DNA of 64,000 nucleotides from Jaltomata sinuosa (taxonomy: Eukaryota; Streptophyta; Magnoliopsida; Solanales; Solanaceae): NCBI GenBank assembly GCA_003996215.1, contig QJPP01005278.1, forward strand, positions 1-64,000, written 5' to 3'. The number at the start of each line of letters is the position of its first letter. Position 1 is the stretch's first letter. Below, one piece after another: positions 47,961 through 59,420 of this stretch. Both the position numbers and the translations under genes were made by a program. The notes beneath the pieces are model-generated. The model had not been told where the DNA came from. It worked only from the letters and a program-made list of their open reading frames with translations, and made no database searches.

Positions 47961-49465
47961 ATGGGTAGCTTGGCATTCCTTGCAGCATATGAATGACCTT
48001 TAACTTTGGACATCCAGTCCTTAGCTAACAGGTTGGTTAGACTTGATATTTCTGAGTTGGGATATATTCTTGCTTGTGTTGAGGCTAGGTCTTCCTTCTT
48101 AGAGAAGATTTTGGCACAACAGTTTGATGATGCAAGGTTGAGGATCATTTGTGATAAGGTGTTGAGCAGCGAGGCTAGAAAGGCGACCTTATATTCGGAG
48201 GGTGTTCATAGGATTGAGGGACATATTTTTGTTCCTAGAGTTGGTGATCTGCTCATGTTGATCTTAGAAGAGGCTCATTATTCGAGGTACTCCATTAATC
48301 CTAGGGCAGCTAAGATATATCATGACTTGCGACAGAACTAATCGTGGTGTGGGATGAAAAGGGATATCTCAAATTTCGTGTTTGGGTGCTTAAACTGTAA
48401 GCAGGTGAAGTTTGAGCACCAGAGGCCAAGTGGTTTGACTCAAAGGCTGCCCATTCTGGAGTGGAAATGGGAGCGGATAGCTATAGACTTTGTAGTAGCC
48501 TTCCCACATACTTTGCAGAGGTTTGATTCTATATGGGTGATCGTGGATAGGTTGACAAAGTCTGCTCATATTATACCGGTTTAGACTTCCTACAGTTTGG
48601 AGAAGTTGGCTTAGATCTACATTTGTGAGGTTGTTCATTTGCATTGGGTGACCATTTCTATCATTTTCGATCATGGCACTCAGTTTACTTTGTGTTTTTG
48701 GGGGTCTATTCAGAGAGATTTGGGTACCCGAGCAAAGCTTAACACTACTTTTTACCCGCACACTAATGGTCAGTTGGAGCTTACTATCCAGGTTCTAGAG
48801 GATATGTTGCAGGCTTGTGTTATTGGTTTTATAGGTCAGTGGGACCAGTTCATAGCTTTGGAAGAGTTTGCATATAATAATAGCTACCATTCCAGTATCC
48901 AGATAGCTCCGTTTGAGGCTTTATATGGTAGGCGGTGTTGATCTCTGGTGGGGTGGTTTTATACCTTTGAGGCTAGACCATGGGGTACTGACTTGCTTCT
49001 TGATTCCATGGATAGAGTTTGGGTCATTCAGGGGAGACTTTGTACTGCCCAAAGTAGACATAAGAGTTATGCTGACTGGAGGATTCGAGAGCTAGAATTC
49101 ATGGTTAGTGATCGAGTGTTTTTGCGGTATTGACCATGAAGGGTGTGATGAGGTTCGGGAGGAAGGGTAATCTCAGTCCCTGATTCATTTGGCTGTTTGA
49201 GATCCTTCATCATATTAGGGAGGTAGTATATGAGTTAGCCTTGCCTCCTGCTCTTTCTGTTGTTCACCCAATTTTCCATGTTACTATGCTGAGGCGGTAT
49301 GTACCAAATGAGTCACACGTACTTCAGTGGGATTTAGTCCAGTTGGATTAGTCTCTAGCCTTTGAGAAGGATCCACTTTCTATCTTGGATAGATAGGTTA
49401 GAAATTTGAGGTCCAAGGAGATTCCATCAGTTAAGGTTCAGTGGAAGCATTGTTCATTTGAGAAG
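47961..49465 (+). pseudogene. E5 integrase and chromodomain start, truncated by E6
   Basis: The 48006-48341 frame gives the spacer (LALDIQSLANRLVRLD-like) and EEAHYSRYS of the zinc domain. CLNCKQVKFEHQRP and IAIDFVV (first Asp) follow in 48354-48584. IIFDHGTQFT (second Asp) and GQLELTIQVLEDM (catalytic Glu kept, next Arg changed to Leu) are in 48639-48941. A GPY/F-type C-terminal domain is partly readable near 49135-49300. Chromodomain sequence ends at SVKVQWKHCSFEK where E6 LTR begins. Confidence 0.85.
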
Positions 49466-49654
49466 GTAACCATAATAGCCCAATTGGCTTCATATTAGCC
49501 CCAAAGGCAACTCTTTGGCATGTAAGCCTCAATATAGCCTCTTTAGGCATACATAATAGACCGTGAGTGAACATGATTCATTATAGCCCTGTAGGAAACT
49601 CTTTGACCCATAGGCCTCAATCTAGCCCCTTTAGGAAAACATTATTGCTTATAA

Positions 49655-49696
49655 GTGAAGAAGCTTAATAATAGCGTGAAGAAGCTTAATAATAGC
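49655..49696 (-). repeat. 21 bp tandem duplication private to E6 left LTR
   Basis: Units 49655-49675 and 49676-49696 (GTGAAGAAGCTTAATAATAGC) are identical. The other LTR has one copy near 54617-54640, so the duplication arose after insertion. Confidence 0.92.
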
Positions 49697-51964
49697 CCCA
49701 TAGGCAAACAAAATATCCCGTAGGCTTCAACTCATCTTAACAAGCCCCTTAGGCAACATACATATAGACCCTAAGGCACCAATAATATTTCTATAGCTAA
49801 CTATAATATCCCCGAGGGCAACAACAAACAATCAAATGGCCTAAAGACAAGCAATATAGTTATAAGTGACCTATATGAATAATATCTAAGTTGTATCTAA
49901 GCTCGAGATTGCTATTAATAGAATATGAATCCCCACGAGGGATGAGTATATAAAGTCAAGTAGCCAACCAAGTCACATAAGGCTATGAGTAATTCGGCTA
50001 CAACAACTAGCTTTATTATTCTTTAATCTTTTAAGAAAACTTGCAAACGGAGGGAGTAGTCTTAACACACTTTCCTTGTCGACTTCTAGTGGGATCACAC
50101 CAATCCCAAAATTCCTATGAATAGCTTTACGATGACATGCTAGACTCGAAGTCTATAACAATTATGATCAATCACATTTCTTAAGTTTTGAGCCTCGTTT
50201 ATGCCTCAAACATCATTCTCAACTAGACTTAAGAAACTATACTCTTAGAGCTTTAACTTACACGAGTCCATTCTCCCAAGGTTCATATGTACTAGACCTT
50301 ACCTTTCATTTAAAGAGTATCCCTAAAGGCAACCACACGTAGCCCTGTAGGCAAATAGTAAATTCGTAAGATAAGCTGCAAGCGACTGTACAAGTAATCT
50401 AAGTTGTTTCTAGCATGAGGTCGCTATCTATAGAGTAAGAGTCCCAACAAGGAGTAAATTTATCTACTCTGGTAGCCAATACAATCAATCACTATGGCTA
50501 TAAATGACTTGTCTATAATATACTAGCCATAGATCCTAAGATCACTAGTAGGCAATACTATTTCATAGGAGGTAAACCGACAAGTGACGTAGCCCAAAGA
50601 AACACAAGGGGGCATATACCATATGCGACCTGTAAGCAAAGTCCAAGACACATCTAGAGCTCGGTCTCTAATGAAGGAAGAGAGATATAACAAGGATGTA
50701 GTAATCTACTCAAATAACCAACATGGAGAACTACGACTATAACTCATTTATCGATAGTAAGCTAGCCTTATCACGCTATGGGCTACAAAGGAACATGCCA
50801 AGAAGAATGAGCCTTAAAAAAACTGTCAATTGAAGCCCCAAAGGTGTTGGTATAAAGCTCTACCAAGACAACAACTAATATCAACAAGACAAAGCTATCA
50901 ATACCTTACAAGAGCGGTGAGCTTCCGAGATAATATAACAAGGTATACTTAATGCAATTTAATCGGACAACAATCGTAAGCGGCTCTAAAAGAAGCACAC
51001 CAATCCACCAGTCCCGTCAACACCCTAACACCAATGATATACAACAATGATAACCCAACCTTCTGAGAAAAAGGGTGCCCAAAGCCACGGTATCCAAAAC
51101 ACCACTTCGTGGCTTGAAAATCTATAAAAACAATTCTAGGACGTGGAATTATGACGGAGGGTCGTGTAAGGGAGATAACCTCGAAAAATGCTTCAAAATC
51201 CCCAGCTAACCAAGTTTTTAGAAGGACCCAATACCATTACTACATCATAACTATATTAAAATGCAACTTTACAATAGTTTTGACTCAACCCATTTCTGCC
51301 CGAATAGGTTGCGGTAAAGCAGTCATAACTTTCTATTTTGGCGTTGTATGGACAAACAGTTTGTTGTTCTATAAACTAGACTCAAAGACCTTTAGTTTGA
51401 TATGTAATAGGCCCTCTAACTCTTTATTGATTGGGAGATATGTTTGCCCCAAGTTAGCCTATCAACAAGATTACATATATAGTTATTATTTTCGATTTGA
51501 CCCGAAACCAAAACTACCAAACACGAGTTCCCGCTGATGAATAACTCTTCAAGAGGTATACAACAAAATAACAAACCAAAAGCTTTACAAATAGATCCTT
51601 CAAAGCACGATAAATTTAAAACCTGTAAAATTAAGGAATCATGCCAAGAAAAGAAGGGAGAAGCCTTTACATACCTATCGCCCGCAACTCAAAGCTACCA
51701 ATAGCTTCATCTACCCAATTTACTTTGTCAAAACTTGTAATTTGAAATCCGCACAATACAAAGATCGACAAAATAAAAGAGAAATCACCGAATTTATCCC
51801 AAAGAGGTGACACTTGCGATATGCTCAAGATAAATATGTATATACAGAAAGAGCGCAAGAGAAAGAATCATATGTTGTAATATTTTACTTCAAGTCGCAG
51901 TAGTAAAATGAAACCAAGGAGTATGCTTCAATTCTCTTTATTTCACATGAAGATGATGTACGAG

Positions 51965-51967
<3 letters not shown>

Positions 51968-52005
<38 letters not shown>
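51968..52005. repeat. (AT)n microsatellite in E6 left LTR
   Basis: Uninterrupted AT dinucleotide run of 38 bases. The other LTR has a similar run at 56909-56946, so the tract is ancestral. Confidence 0.97.
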
Positions 52006-52008
<3 letters not shown>

Positions 52009-52957
52009 AATATTGAAAGTAAGAGATAAGGTAGGCGGTGGAACAAATCACATGAACATGGTAAAAGGTTTTAACCTTGCTATTATTAAAATCATTTTCC
52101 AACGCATATTGTAATGCACACATCATGATAGATATATATACCCCTTTACTCTTATATTCTTACAATCATTTATATAAAAAGAGATGCTAGTTGTTGTAGA
52201 TAAAAACAAATGGTGGAATCCATTTTGGATAAACATTACCTATGTAATAATAATTTTTAATATAACTAGATTTACTATCTCCGATAAAATATTAGTAAAT
52301 TATAAAAAAAATTATAAAATAAATACATACACAAATATATCATAACTAAAGAATTTTTCACAAATGTTTAAGATATTTTAGGAAGGCAATAAAAATATAT
52401 ATTTTTCAAAGCTAATTTAAATCAAATCTTTTTGAACATGCACGGTGCCAATGAAAATCTCAAATTTAGGCACGTAAGTCTTTGATACGGTGCAAAGGGA
52501 AACGTTAAATACCCGGGGTGCTACATCCTTCCCCCTTAGGAACATTCATCCTCGAATGTGAAATAGAATGCACGAGTAGGGCTAGGAATTCTCGAATATT
52601 CGGTAGAACCTCTCCTACACACCGGATAATACCAAACCTGCAAGACAATCCAGAAAATAAACTACAAGCCTCACAAGGCCATTGCTATAAACAAAAACTC
52701 ATTGGATCCCACACGACCATTGACGACATAGACATATAATATGAATTGGAATTTACCTCAATGCAAGCAACTCAATTCCTTGGAGATTCTATGATGCCCT
52801 GAATAAAAACCGACCTCACCACAAGGTATCTAGAGGTCTAACAATCTCTAATCTATATCGCATGATTTTGATAACTCAATTCTTAGGACTCATCTCTATA
52901 GCACGATCTGGAAGATGAAAAAAATGGTAACCATTCCTAAATGCCCTATAGCCTCCT

Positions 52958-52991
52958 GATTATAAGTGTGGTGCATAACACACTTATAATC
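52958..52991 (-). promoter_or_regulatory. E6 leader hairpin, perfect 13 bp stem, 8-nt loop
   Basis: Sense strand: GATTATAAGTGTG - TTATGCAC - CACACTTATAATC. All 13 pairs are Watson-Crick. The loop holds TGCA and is one transition from the palindrome GTGCAC. It lies 46 nt after the PBS, between GTCTAGTAGAGTCTT and GGAGGCTATAGGGCA. The place and loop design suit an RNA dimerisation or packaging signal; function is inference. Confidence 0.75.
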
Positions 52992-53037
52992 AAGACTCTA
53001 CTAGACACGGTTTCCAGAGTCCCTAGGATATGACATT

Positions 53038-53049
53038 GCTTTGATACCA
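53038..53049 (-). promoter_or_regulatory. E6 primer binding site
   Basis: The minus strand reads TGGTATCAAAGC, one base different from the usual TGGTATCAGAGC, four bases from the LTR edge. Confidence 0.88.
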
Positions 53050-54119
53050 AGTTTGCCACGCCCTAACCTTGGGAGGCGTAACTGGCACCTGATGCCAAAT
53101 TTTAAGCCTGAGCCGACCCTGCTGAACCATTTGCCAATAGTGCATAGCAGCCATATGCAATCAAGAAAATAAACAGGTATATCTCAGCTAAAAAATAAGC
53201 CCTCGGCCGGCAAGGCCCCTGTCAACAACTCTAGAAAGAAAATGGATACTCCCAATAGTTAATGTAAAGCAATAACCTAATAGCATGCAAGTCTTTTTAG
53301 GGCCGTCGAGGCCACCATGATATCTATACAGAAACTGAAACTAGGTATACACAATATAAGTTGGGCCAACAGGCTGCTAAACTATCAATAAAAACAACAA
53401 GGCCCAACTGGCCAACAACGAAGCTATACAATCTCATTGACTAGTCTACAAGCCTCTATTAATAGAATAATTGGCAGGATAAGGCCCCGGCCTACCCAAA
53501 AGCTATAAATAGTAACGCAATCAAACCTCTGATACTCTTGCGACTCTTGGAAGAAAAGAAGTCGACCAATCCGTGAAGACTTAGTTGTGCTACACAGCAG
53601 GTCTGTTTGTTCGCTGCTCAGGACCTGCAGGCATGAATACAGTTCCCCCAAGCAATGAGGAGTCAGTACAAAATAATGTACTGAGTATGTAAGGCATTTG
53701 AAAGCTGAAACAAGAGCTAATGTCATAAACATTATAAGTAATCAGCAAAGAGAGTCAAAGATAATCTGAGTGTGCCTACCTGCTCCTAAATCTATAAATA
53801 TTTGAGACTAATATCATAAGTACTGTAAATAATCTAATAGGGAGTTAGAGGTTAGTCAGAATGTACTTACATGTTCTTCACTTAGCCATACAAATAATAA
53901 AGAACTGAGCAGTTCACTTACCTTAATTGAGCTAAATAATATGATCAAATAACAAAGTACATAGGGAAGAAGGTCAACAATCGTCATAATATAGCCTAAC
54001 TACTCCTGACTCAAATCATTCAGTAATAGTCAAACAACAACCTAACCGCCCCCCATAAGCACGAATGGTACAAAGAGAAAACAAGACCACCTACCTGGGC
54101 CTCTATAAGCCTAGATGGT

Positions 54120-54750
54120 GCCAATTCAGTCTATATACCCCTATAGGTAGTCCCCTAGCCCCGTAAGCAGTCATTATATTTGAATAGCCCCTCAGGCACT
54201 TTGCATTTCATAATAGCCCCTTTAGGCATTCTATATATAGCCTCGAAGGCAACCACTATCTTCTTATAGTCCCATAGGCTTCTTATAGCCCTCTTAGGCA
54301 TTGATATAGACTCTTAGGCATCTCATATACCTCTTAGGCATAAATATAGCCTCGTAGGAACCAACATATAGCGTACTTAGGCAATCAAATAGCCCGTAAG
54401 TGAACATGCCTCAATATAACCTTGTATGTAACCATAATAGCCCAATTGGCTTCATATTAGCCCCAAAGGCAACTCTTTGGCACGTAAGCCTCAATATAGC
54501 CTCTTTAGGAAAACATAATAGCCCATGAGTGAACAGGCTTCATTATATCCCTCTAGGCAACTCTTTGACCCATAGGCCTCAATCTAGCCCCTTTAGGAAA
54601 ACATTATTGCTTATAAGTGAAGAAGCTTAATAATAGCCCAGCAGGCAATCAAAATAGCCCATAGGCTTCAACTAATCTTAACAGCCCCTTAGGCAGCATA
54701 CATAAAGCCCATAAGACACCAATAATATCTCTATTGCTAACTATAATAGC
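54120..54750 (-). repeat. Minisatellite of short GCC...GGC hairpin units in E6 LTR
   Basis: More than a dozen imperfect units of about 20-35 bp share a core like TAGCCCCTTTAGGCA, in which GCC and GGC can pair. Spacing is irregular. The left LTR keeps the part from 49466 on. Confidence 0.8.
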
Positions 54751-56905
54751 CCCGAGGGTAACAACAAACAATCAAATGGCCTAAAGACAAGCAATATATT
54801 TATAAGCGACCTATATGAATACTCTCTAAGTCGTATCCAAGTTCGAGGTCACTATTAATAGAATATAAATCCCCACGAGGGATGACTATATCACGTCAAG
54901 TAGCCAACCAAGTCACATAAGGCTACAAGTAATTCGTCTACAACAACTAGCTTTATTATTCTTTAATCTCTTAAGAAAACTTGTGAACGGAGAAAGTAGT
55001 CTTAACACACTTTCCCTGTCGACTTCTAGTGGGATGACACCAATCCCAGATTCCTATGAATAGATCTACGACAGTATGCTAGACTCGAAGTCTAAAACAA
55101 TTATGATCAATCACATTTCTTAAGTTTTGAGACTCGTCTATGCCTCAAACATCCTTCTCAACTAGACTCAAGAAACTATACGCTTAGAGTTTTAACTTAC
55201 ACGAGTCCTTTCTCCCAAGGGTCACATGTACTAAACCTTACCTTTCATAAATAGAGTATCCCTAAAGGCAACCACATGTAGCCCCACAGGCAAATAGTAA
55301 AGCCGCAAGATAAGTTGCAAGCGACTGTACAAGTAATCTAAGTTTTGTCTAGAATGAGGTCGCTATCTATAGAGTAAGAGTCCCAACAAGGAGTAAATTT
55401 ATCTACTATGGCTACCAATACAATCAACCACTACAGCTATAAATAGCTCATCTATAATATTCTAGCCATAGAGCCTATGATCTGTAGTAACCAATACTAT
55501 TTCATAGGAGGCAAACCGACAAGTGACATAGCCCAAAGGAACACAAGTGGGCATATACCATAAGCGACCTGTAAGCAAAGTCCAAGACACATCTAGAGCT
55601 AGGTCTCTAATAAGAGAAAAGAGATCTAACAAGGATGTAGAAATCTACTCAAATAGCCAACATGGAGAACTACGGCTATAAGTCATTTATCGATAGTAAG
55701 ATACCCTTACCACGCTATGGGCTATAAAGGAACATGCCAAGAATAATGATGGCCTTATCAAACCTTTCAATTGAAACCTCAAAGGTGTTGGTATAAAGCC
55801 CGACCAAGACAACAACTAATATCAACAAGACAAAGCTATCAATACCATACAAGAACTGCGAGCTCCTGAGATAATATAACAAGGTATACTTTACGCAATT
55901 TAATCCGACAACCATCGTATGCGGCTCTAAAAGCGGCGCACCAATCCACCAGTCCCTTCAACACCCTAAAACCAACAATATACAATAATGATAACCCAAC
56001 TTACTGAGAAAAGGGGCTGCCCGGAGCCACGGTATCTAAAATACCACATCGTGGCTCAAAAATCTATAAAAACAATCCTAGGACTTGGAATTATGAAGGA
56101 GGGTCGTGGAAGGGAGATTACCTCAAAAAATACTTCAAAATCCCTAGATAACAAAGTTGTTAGAAGGACCTAATACTATTACTACATCATAACTATATTA
56201 AAGTGTGCACCTTTACAATAGTTTTGACTCAACCCGTTTCTGCCCAAATAGGTTGAGGTAAAGAAGCCATAACTTTCTATTATGATGTTGTATGGATGAA
56301 CAGTTTGCTGTTCTGCAAACTAGACTCAAAAACCTTTAGTTTGATATATAATAGGCCCTCTAAATCTTTATTGATTGGGAGATATCCTTGGCCCAAGTTA
56401 GCCTATCAACAAGATTACATATATAGTTATTACTTCCGATTTTACCCGAAACCTAAACTACCAAACACGAGTTCTTACCAACGAATAAAACTTCAAGAGG
56501 TATACAATAAAATACCAAACCAAAAGCTTGATGAATAGCTCCATCAAAGTACGATAAATTTAAAACCTCTAAAATCAAGGAATCATGACAACAAAAGAAG
56601 GGAGGAGCCTTTACATACCTATCGCCCACAACTCAAAGCTACCAATAGCTTCGTCTACCCGATTTCCTTTGTCAAAACTTACAATTCAAAATCAACATTA
56701 TACAAAGTTCAACAAAATGATAGAGAAATCACCAAATTTATCCCAAAAGGTGACATGTGATATGCTCACGATACATACGTATATACAGAAAGAGAGCAAG
56801 AGAAAGAATCATATATTGTATTCTTTTACTTCAAGTAGCAGTAGTAAAATAAAACCAAGAAGTATGCTACAATTCTCTTTATTTCACATGAAGATGATGT
56901 ACAAA

Positions 56906-56908
<3 letters not shown>

Positions 56909-56946
<38 letters not shown>
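56909..56946. repeat. (AT)n microsatellite in E6 right LTR
   Basis: AT dinucleotide run of 38 bases, partner of 51968-52005. Confidence 0.97.
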
Positions 56947-56948
<2 letters not shown>

Positions 56949-57457
56949 AAAGTAAGAGATAAGGTAGGTGGTGGAACAAATCACGTGAACATGGTAAAAG
57001 GTTTTAACCTTGCTATTATTAAAATCATTTTCCAACACATATTTTAATGCACACATGATGATATAAATATATACCCCTTTACTCTTATATTCTTACAATC
57101 ACTTATATAAAAAGAGATGCTAGTTGTTGTAGATAAAAACAAATGGTGGAATCCATTTTGGATAAACATTACCTATGTAATAATAATTTTTAACATAACT
57201 AGATTTACTATCTCTGATAAAATATTAGTAAATTATAAAACTTTTATAAAATAAATACATACACAAATATATTATAACTAAAGATTTTTTCACAAATATT
57301 TAAGATATTTTAGGAAGGCATTAAAAATATATATTTTTCAAAGCCAATTTAAATCAAATCTTTTGGAACACGCACGGTGCCAATAAAAATATCAAATTTA
57401 GGCACATAATCCTTCGATACGGGGCAAAGGGCAATGTTTAACCACTGGGGTGTTACA

Positions 57458-57513
57458 GTTTTATCCTTGATGGTTTCATTAAATCTCACTTATTCGAGTT
57501 AATTCTCTTGTAG
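57458..57513 (+). other. Remnant of E7 leader
   Basis: Only about 56 bases remain between the E6 edge and the gag ATG. The 5' LTR, PBS and most of the leader of E7 are missing, probably in the same deletion that removed the left end of E6 and the 3' end of E5. Confidence 0.6.
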
Positions 57514-58960
57514 ATGGTTCGTACAATAGCGTCGACATCAGGCAAGGATGAGCCTTTGACTTTAGCAGCCCTTTCTTTAGCTAGGGGCCGAGAACGTGCC
57601 TGAGCAGCGACACTAGTTAGAGCTTCGAGGGTCGAGGTCGAGCCCTAGTTTGTTCTAATCAGCATTTGGACCAGGGGATAGCCTAGGTGCCACAAGATCT
57701 AGTGTCATCTCCAGTATCAGCTTCAGTGCCAGCATCAGGCCCAGCTCAGTCTTCAGGTATTCGGGGTTTACTTCTACAGTTATTGGGTATGATTAGGGAT
57801 CATCCTGCTGAGGCAGCACAGATATCCGCTCAGGGGGCATCCCTGGGTGCACAGATTTCAGGAGTGCATCCTACTACTATGGCTCCCCCGGCTGAGGTTA
57901 TTCCAATTCCATCTGTTGCACAGCCTCTTGCTCCTCACCTTGCTATGAAAGAGGCAGAGCAGAAGGCGTTGGGTAGATTTTTAAGATTGGTACCTCCGAG
58001 GTTTGCTGGTACTTCTGGTCAGGATCCACATGACTTCATTACTACTTGTGAGGAAATGCTACACCATTTGAGCTTATTGGAGACTCACGGAGCTGAATAC
58101 ACTACTTATCAGCTGGAGGGCCCAACTAAGTTATGATGGAGGGACCAGGTTGCTTACAAACCATCTTTTTCACCTTTGTTGCCTTGGTCTGAGTTTTATG
58201 AGGCCTTCATGGCCAAGTTCTTTCCGCAGAGCAACAAGAAGTGTCGTAGGGAGCAGTTCACTAGACTTACATATGACCGTTTAAGAGTATGAGACTCGCT
58301 TCTATCAACTTGCTCCATTAGGGGCCATGATTATGCCTACTGAGCCTGACAAAGTCCGTGGGTTTATTTGGAGGTTGCATACAGAGTTTAGAGAGCTAAC
58401 TGAGATATTGATTGCTAGTGGTCGATCATTCAAGGCTATTACAGACTATGCTCGTAATGTAAAGGATTTGCATCATCATGATTCTGGGGCCACTGATAAG
58501 AGGCCTTTACATAAGGGTAGCTATATTGATTCTCTTCGTAGTAGTAGAGGTTCAGGCTAGTGGTTATCAGCCATAGCAGCACCAAGGTCAGCCTAGTCGA
58601 CCGGTTTAGGCTTCACTTGAGTCTTCTGGTAAGTTTAAGTTTGAGCAAGGTCAGAGTAGCTAGCAGGGCTATAATGGTCAATCTTTGAGGGGTGCAGCTT
58701 TTGGGGCATCAGGCCATGGTGGCCACGTGGGTTCAGTATGTTTATCTCGATAGTATAGGCTATTAAGGGCTTGCTATGAGTATAGAGTTATTAGGCACTT
58801 TGCTAGAGATTGTCCCCAGCGGGGTACAGTTTTGCCAAATTCTCAGTCGGCTTAGCCTATCAGCACAGTTCAGCCACTGGCTCGAGGAGGTGGTGGTCAG
58901 GGTAAAGGTGGTGTCCTATAGGGCAAGATAGGTGGTAGGGATGGTGGTCGGTCAAGTGGT
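57514..58960 (+). pseudogene. E7 gag, decayed
   Basis: ATG at 57514 opens MVRTIASTSGKDEPLTLAAL and meets a stop at the 31st codon. The 57687-58136 frame has a Pro/Ser/Ala-rich linker and then the Gag core (FLRLVPPRFAGTSGQDPHDF, EEMLHHLSLL). The core continues in LPWSEFYEAFMAKFFPQ and, at 58327-58560, EPDKVRGFIWRLHTEFRELT. The zinc knuckle at 58772-58813 reads CYEYRVIRHFARDC: the second Cys is Tyr and two Gly are Arg, all explained by G-to-A changes. It should package RNA in intact relatives. Confidence 0.88.
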
Positions 58961-59420
58961 GGTCATCGTCAGTTTTTTGTGGTCATTGGGAGGCCAAAGG
59001 CAGAGGCCTTAGATGCCGTGATCATACACATGATTTCTATATGTCGTCAGTCAGCATTGGCTTTATTTGATCCTGTATTTACTTGCTCATGTGTCTCTGC
59101 CTACTATTTTCCTTATTTAGAGTTGGCTAGTAAGTCGTTATCTGTACTTTTATCTGTTTTGAACCCAATAGGAGATTCTTTAGTAGTGGATTGGATTGTG
59201 AGATCCTGTATGATTTTTGTTTGAGATATTGAGACTTGGGATGATTTGATGATTCTTGATATGTTAGACTTTGATGTCATTCTAGACATGGACTGGTTAT
59301 CCCCTCATCGTGCAGTTTTGGATTGTTATGACAAGAACATTACCATAGTCATGCCCAACGTATCCCCAGTTGTGTGGTAGGGTTCTGTCAGTTGTGCACC
59401 GTCTGGGATCATCTCTTGTC
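58961..59420 (+). pseudogene. E7 protease, decayed
   Basis: The 58979-59224 frame reads ALFDPVFTCSCVS, where the aspartic protease active site is expected (catalytic Asp kept, following Gly-Ser lost). It continues NPIGDSLVVDWIVRSC, then a stop, then DFDVILDMDWLSPHRAVLDC. The domain would cut Gag-Pol into working parts. Confidence 0.78.

Larger units (their letters stand above)
49466..52525 (-). repeat. E6 left LTR (3' LTR), missing about 1.37 kb
   Basis: Direct repeat of 54428-57457. It starts inside the LTR, so the part matching 53054-54427 is gone, together with the 3' end of E5. It ends GGGGTGCTACA at 52525, followed by a polypurine tract. A 21 bp tandem duplication (49655-49696) and a longer minisatellite of TAGCCC...AGGCA units distinguish it. 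An AT tract lies at 51968-52005. Confidence 0.9.
52526..53053 (-). mobile_element. E6 interior, 528 bp, non-autonomous
   Basis: On the minus strand it runs PBS, leader with a perfect hairpin, a short non-coding stretch, then a polypurine end (CTAAGGGGGAAGGA, 52526-52545 region, preceded by CATTCGAGGATGAATG). No gag or pol domain is present; the 52518-52739 open frame is not a recognisable protein. The element therefore is two very large LTRs around cis signals only, and would need proteins from other copies. Confidence 0.85.
53054..57457 (-). repeat. E6 right LTR (5' LTR), complete, about 4.4 kb
   Basis: Plus-strand ends are TGCCACGCCC (next to the PBS) and GGGGTGTTACA. It includes a minisatellite at about 54120-54750, an AT tract, and an AT-rich module at 57160-57330 shared with the E7 LTR. 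GTTTT (57458-57462) is the candidate right target duplication; the left one was deleted. Right of it is the leader of E7. Confidence 0.88.

Noticed and set aside
48390..48761. 123-residue minus-strand open frame
   Set aside because: Shadow of the E5 integrase.
51151..51537. 128-residue plus-strand open frame
   Set aside because: Antisense within the E6 LTR; the partial match at 56296-56538 reflects LTR duplication, not protein conservation.
56585..56962. 125-residue plus-strand open frame
   Set aside because: Runs into an AT microsatellite and is antisense in an LTR.
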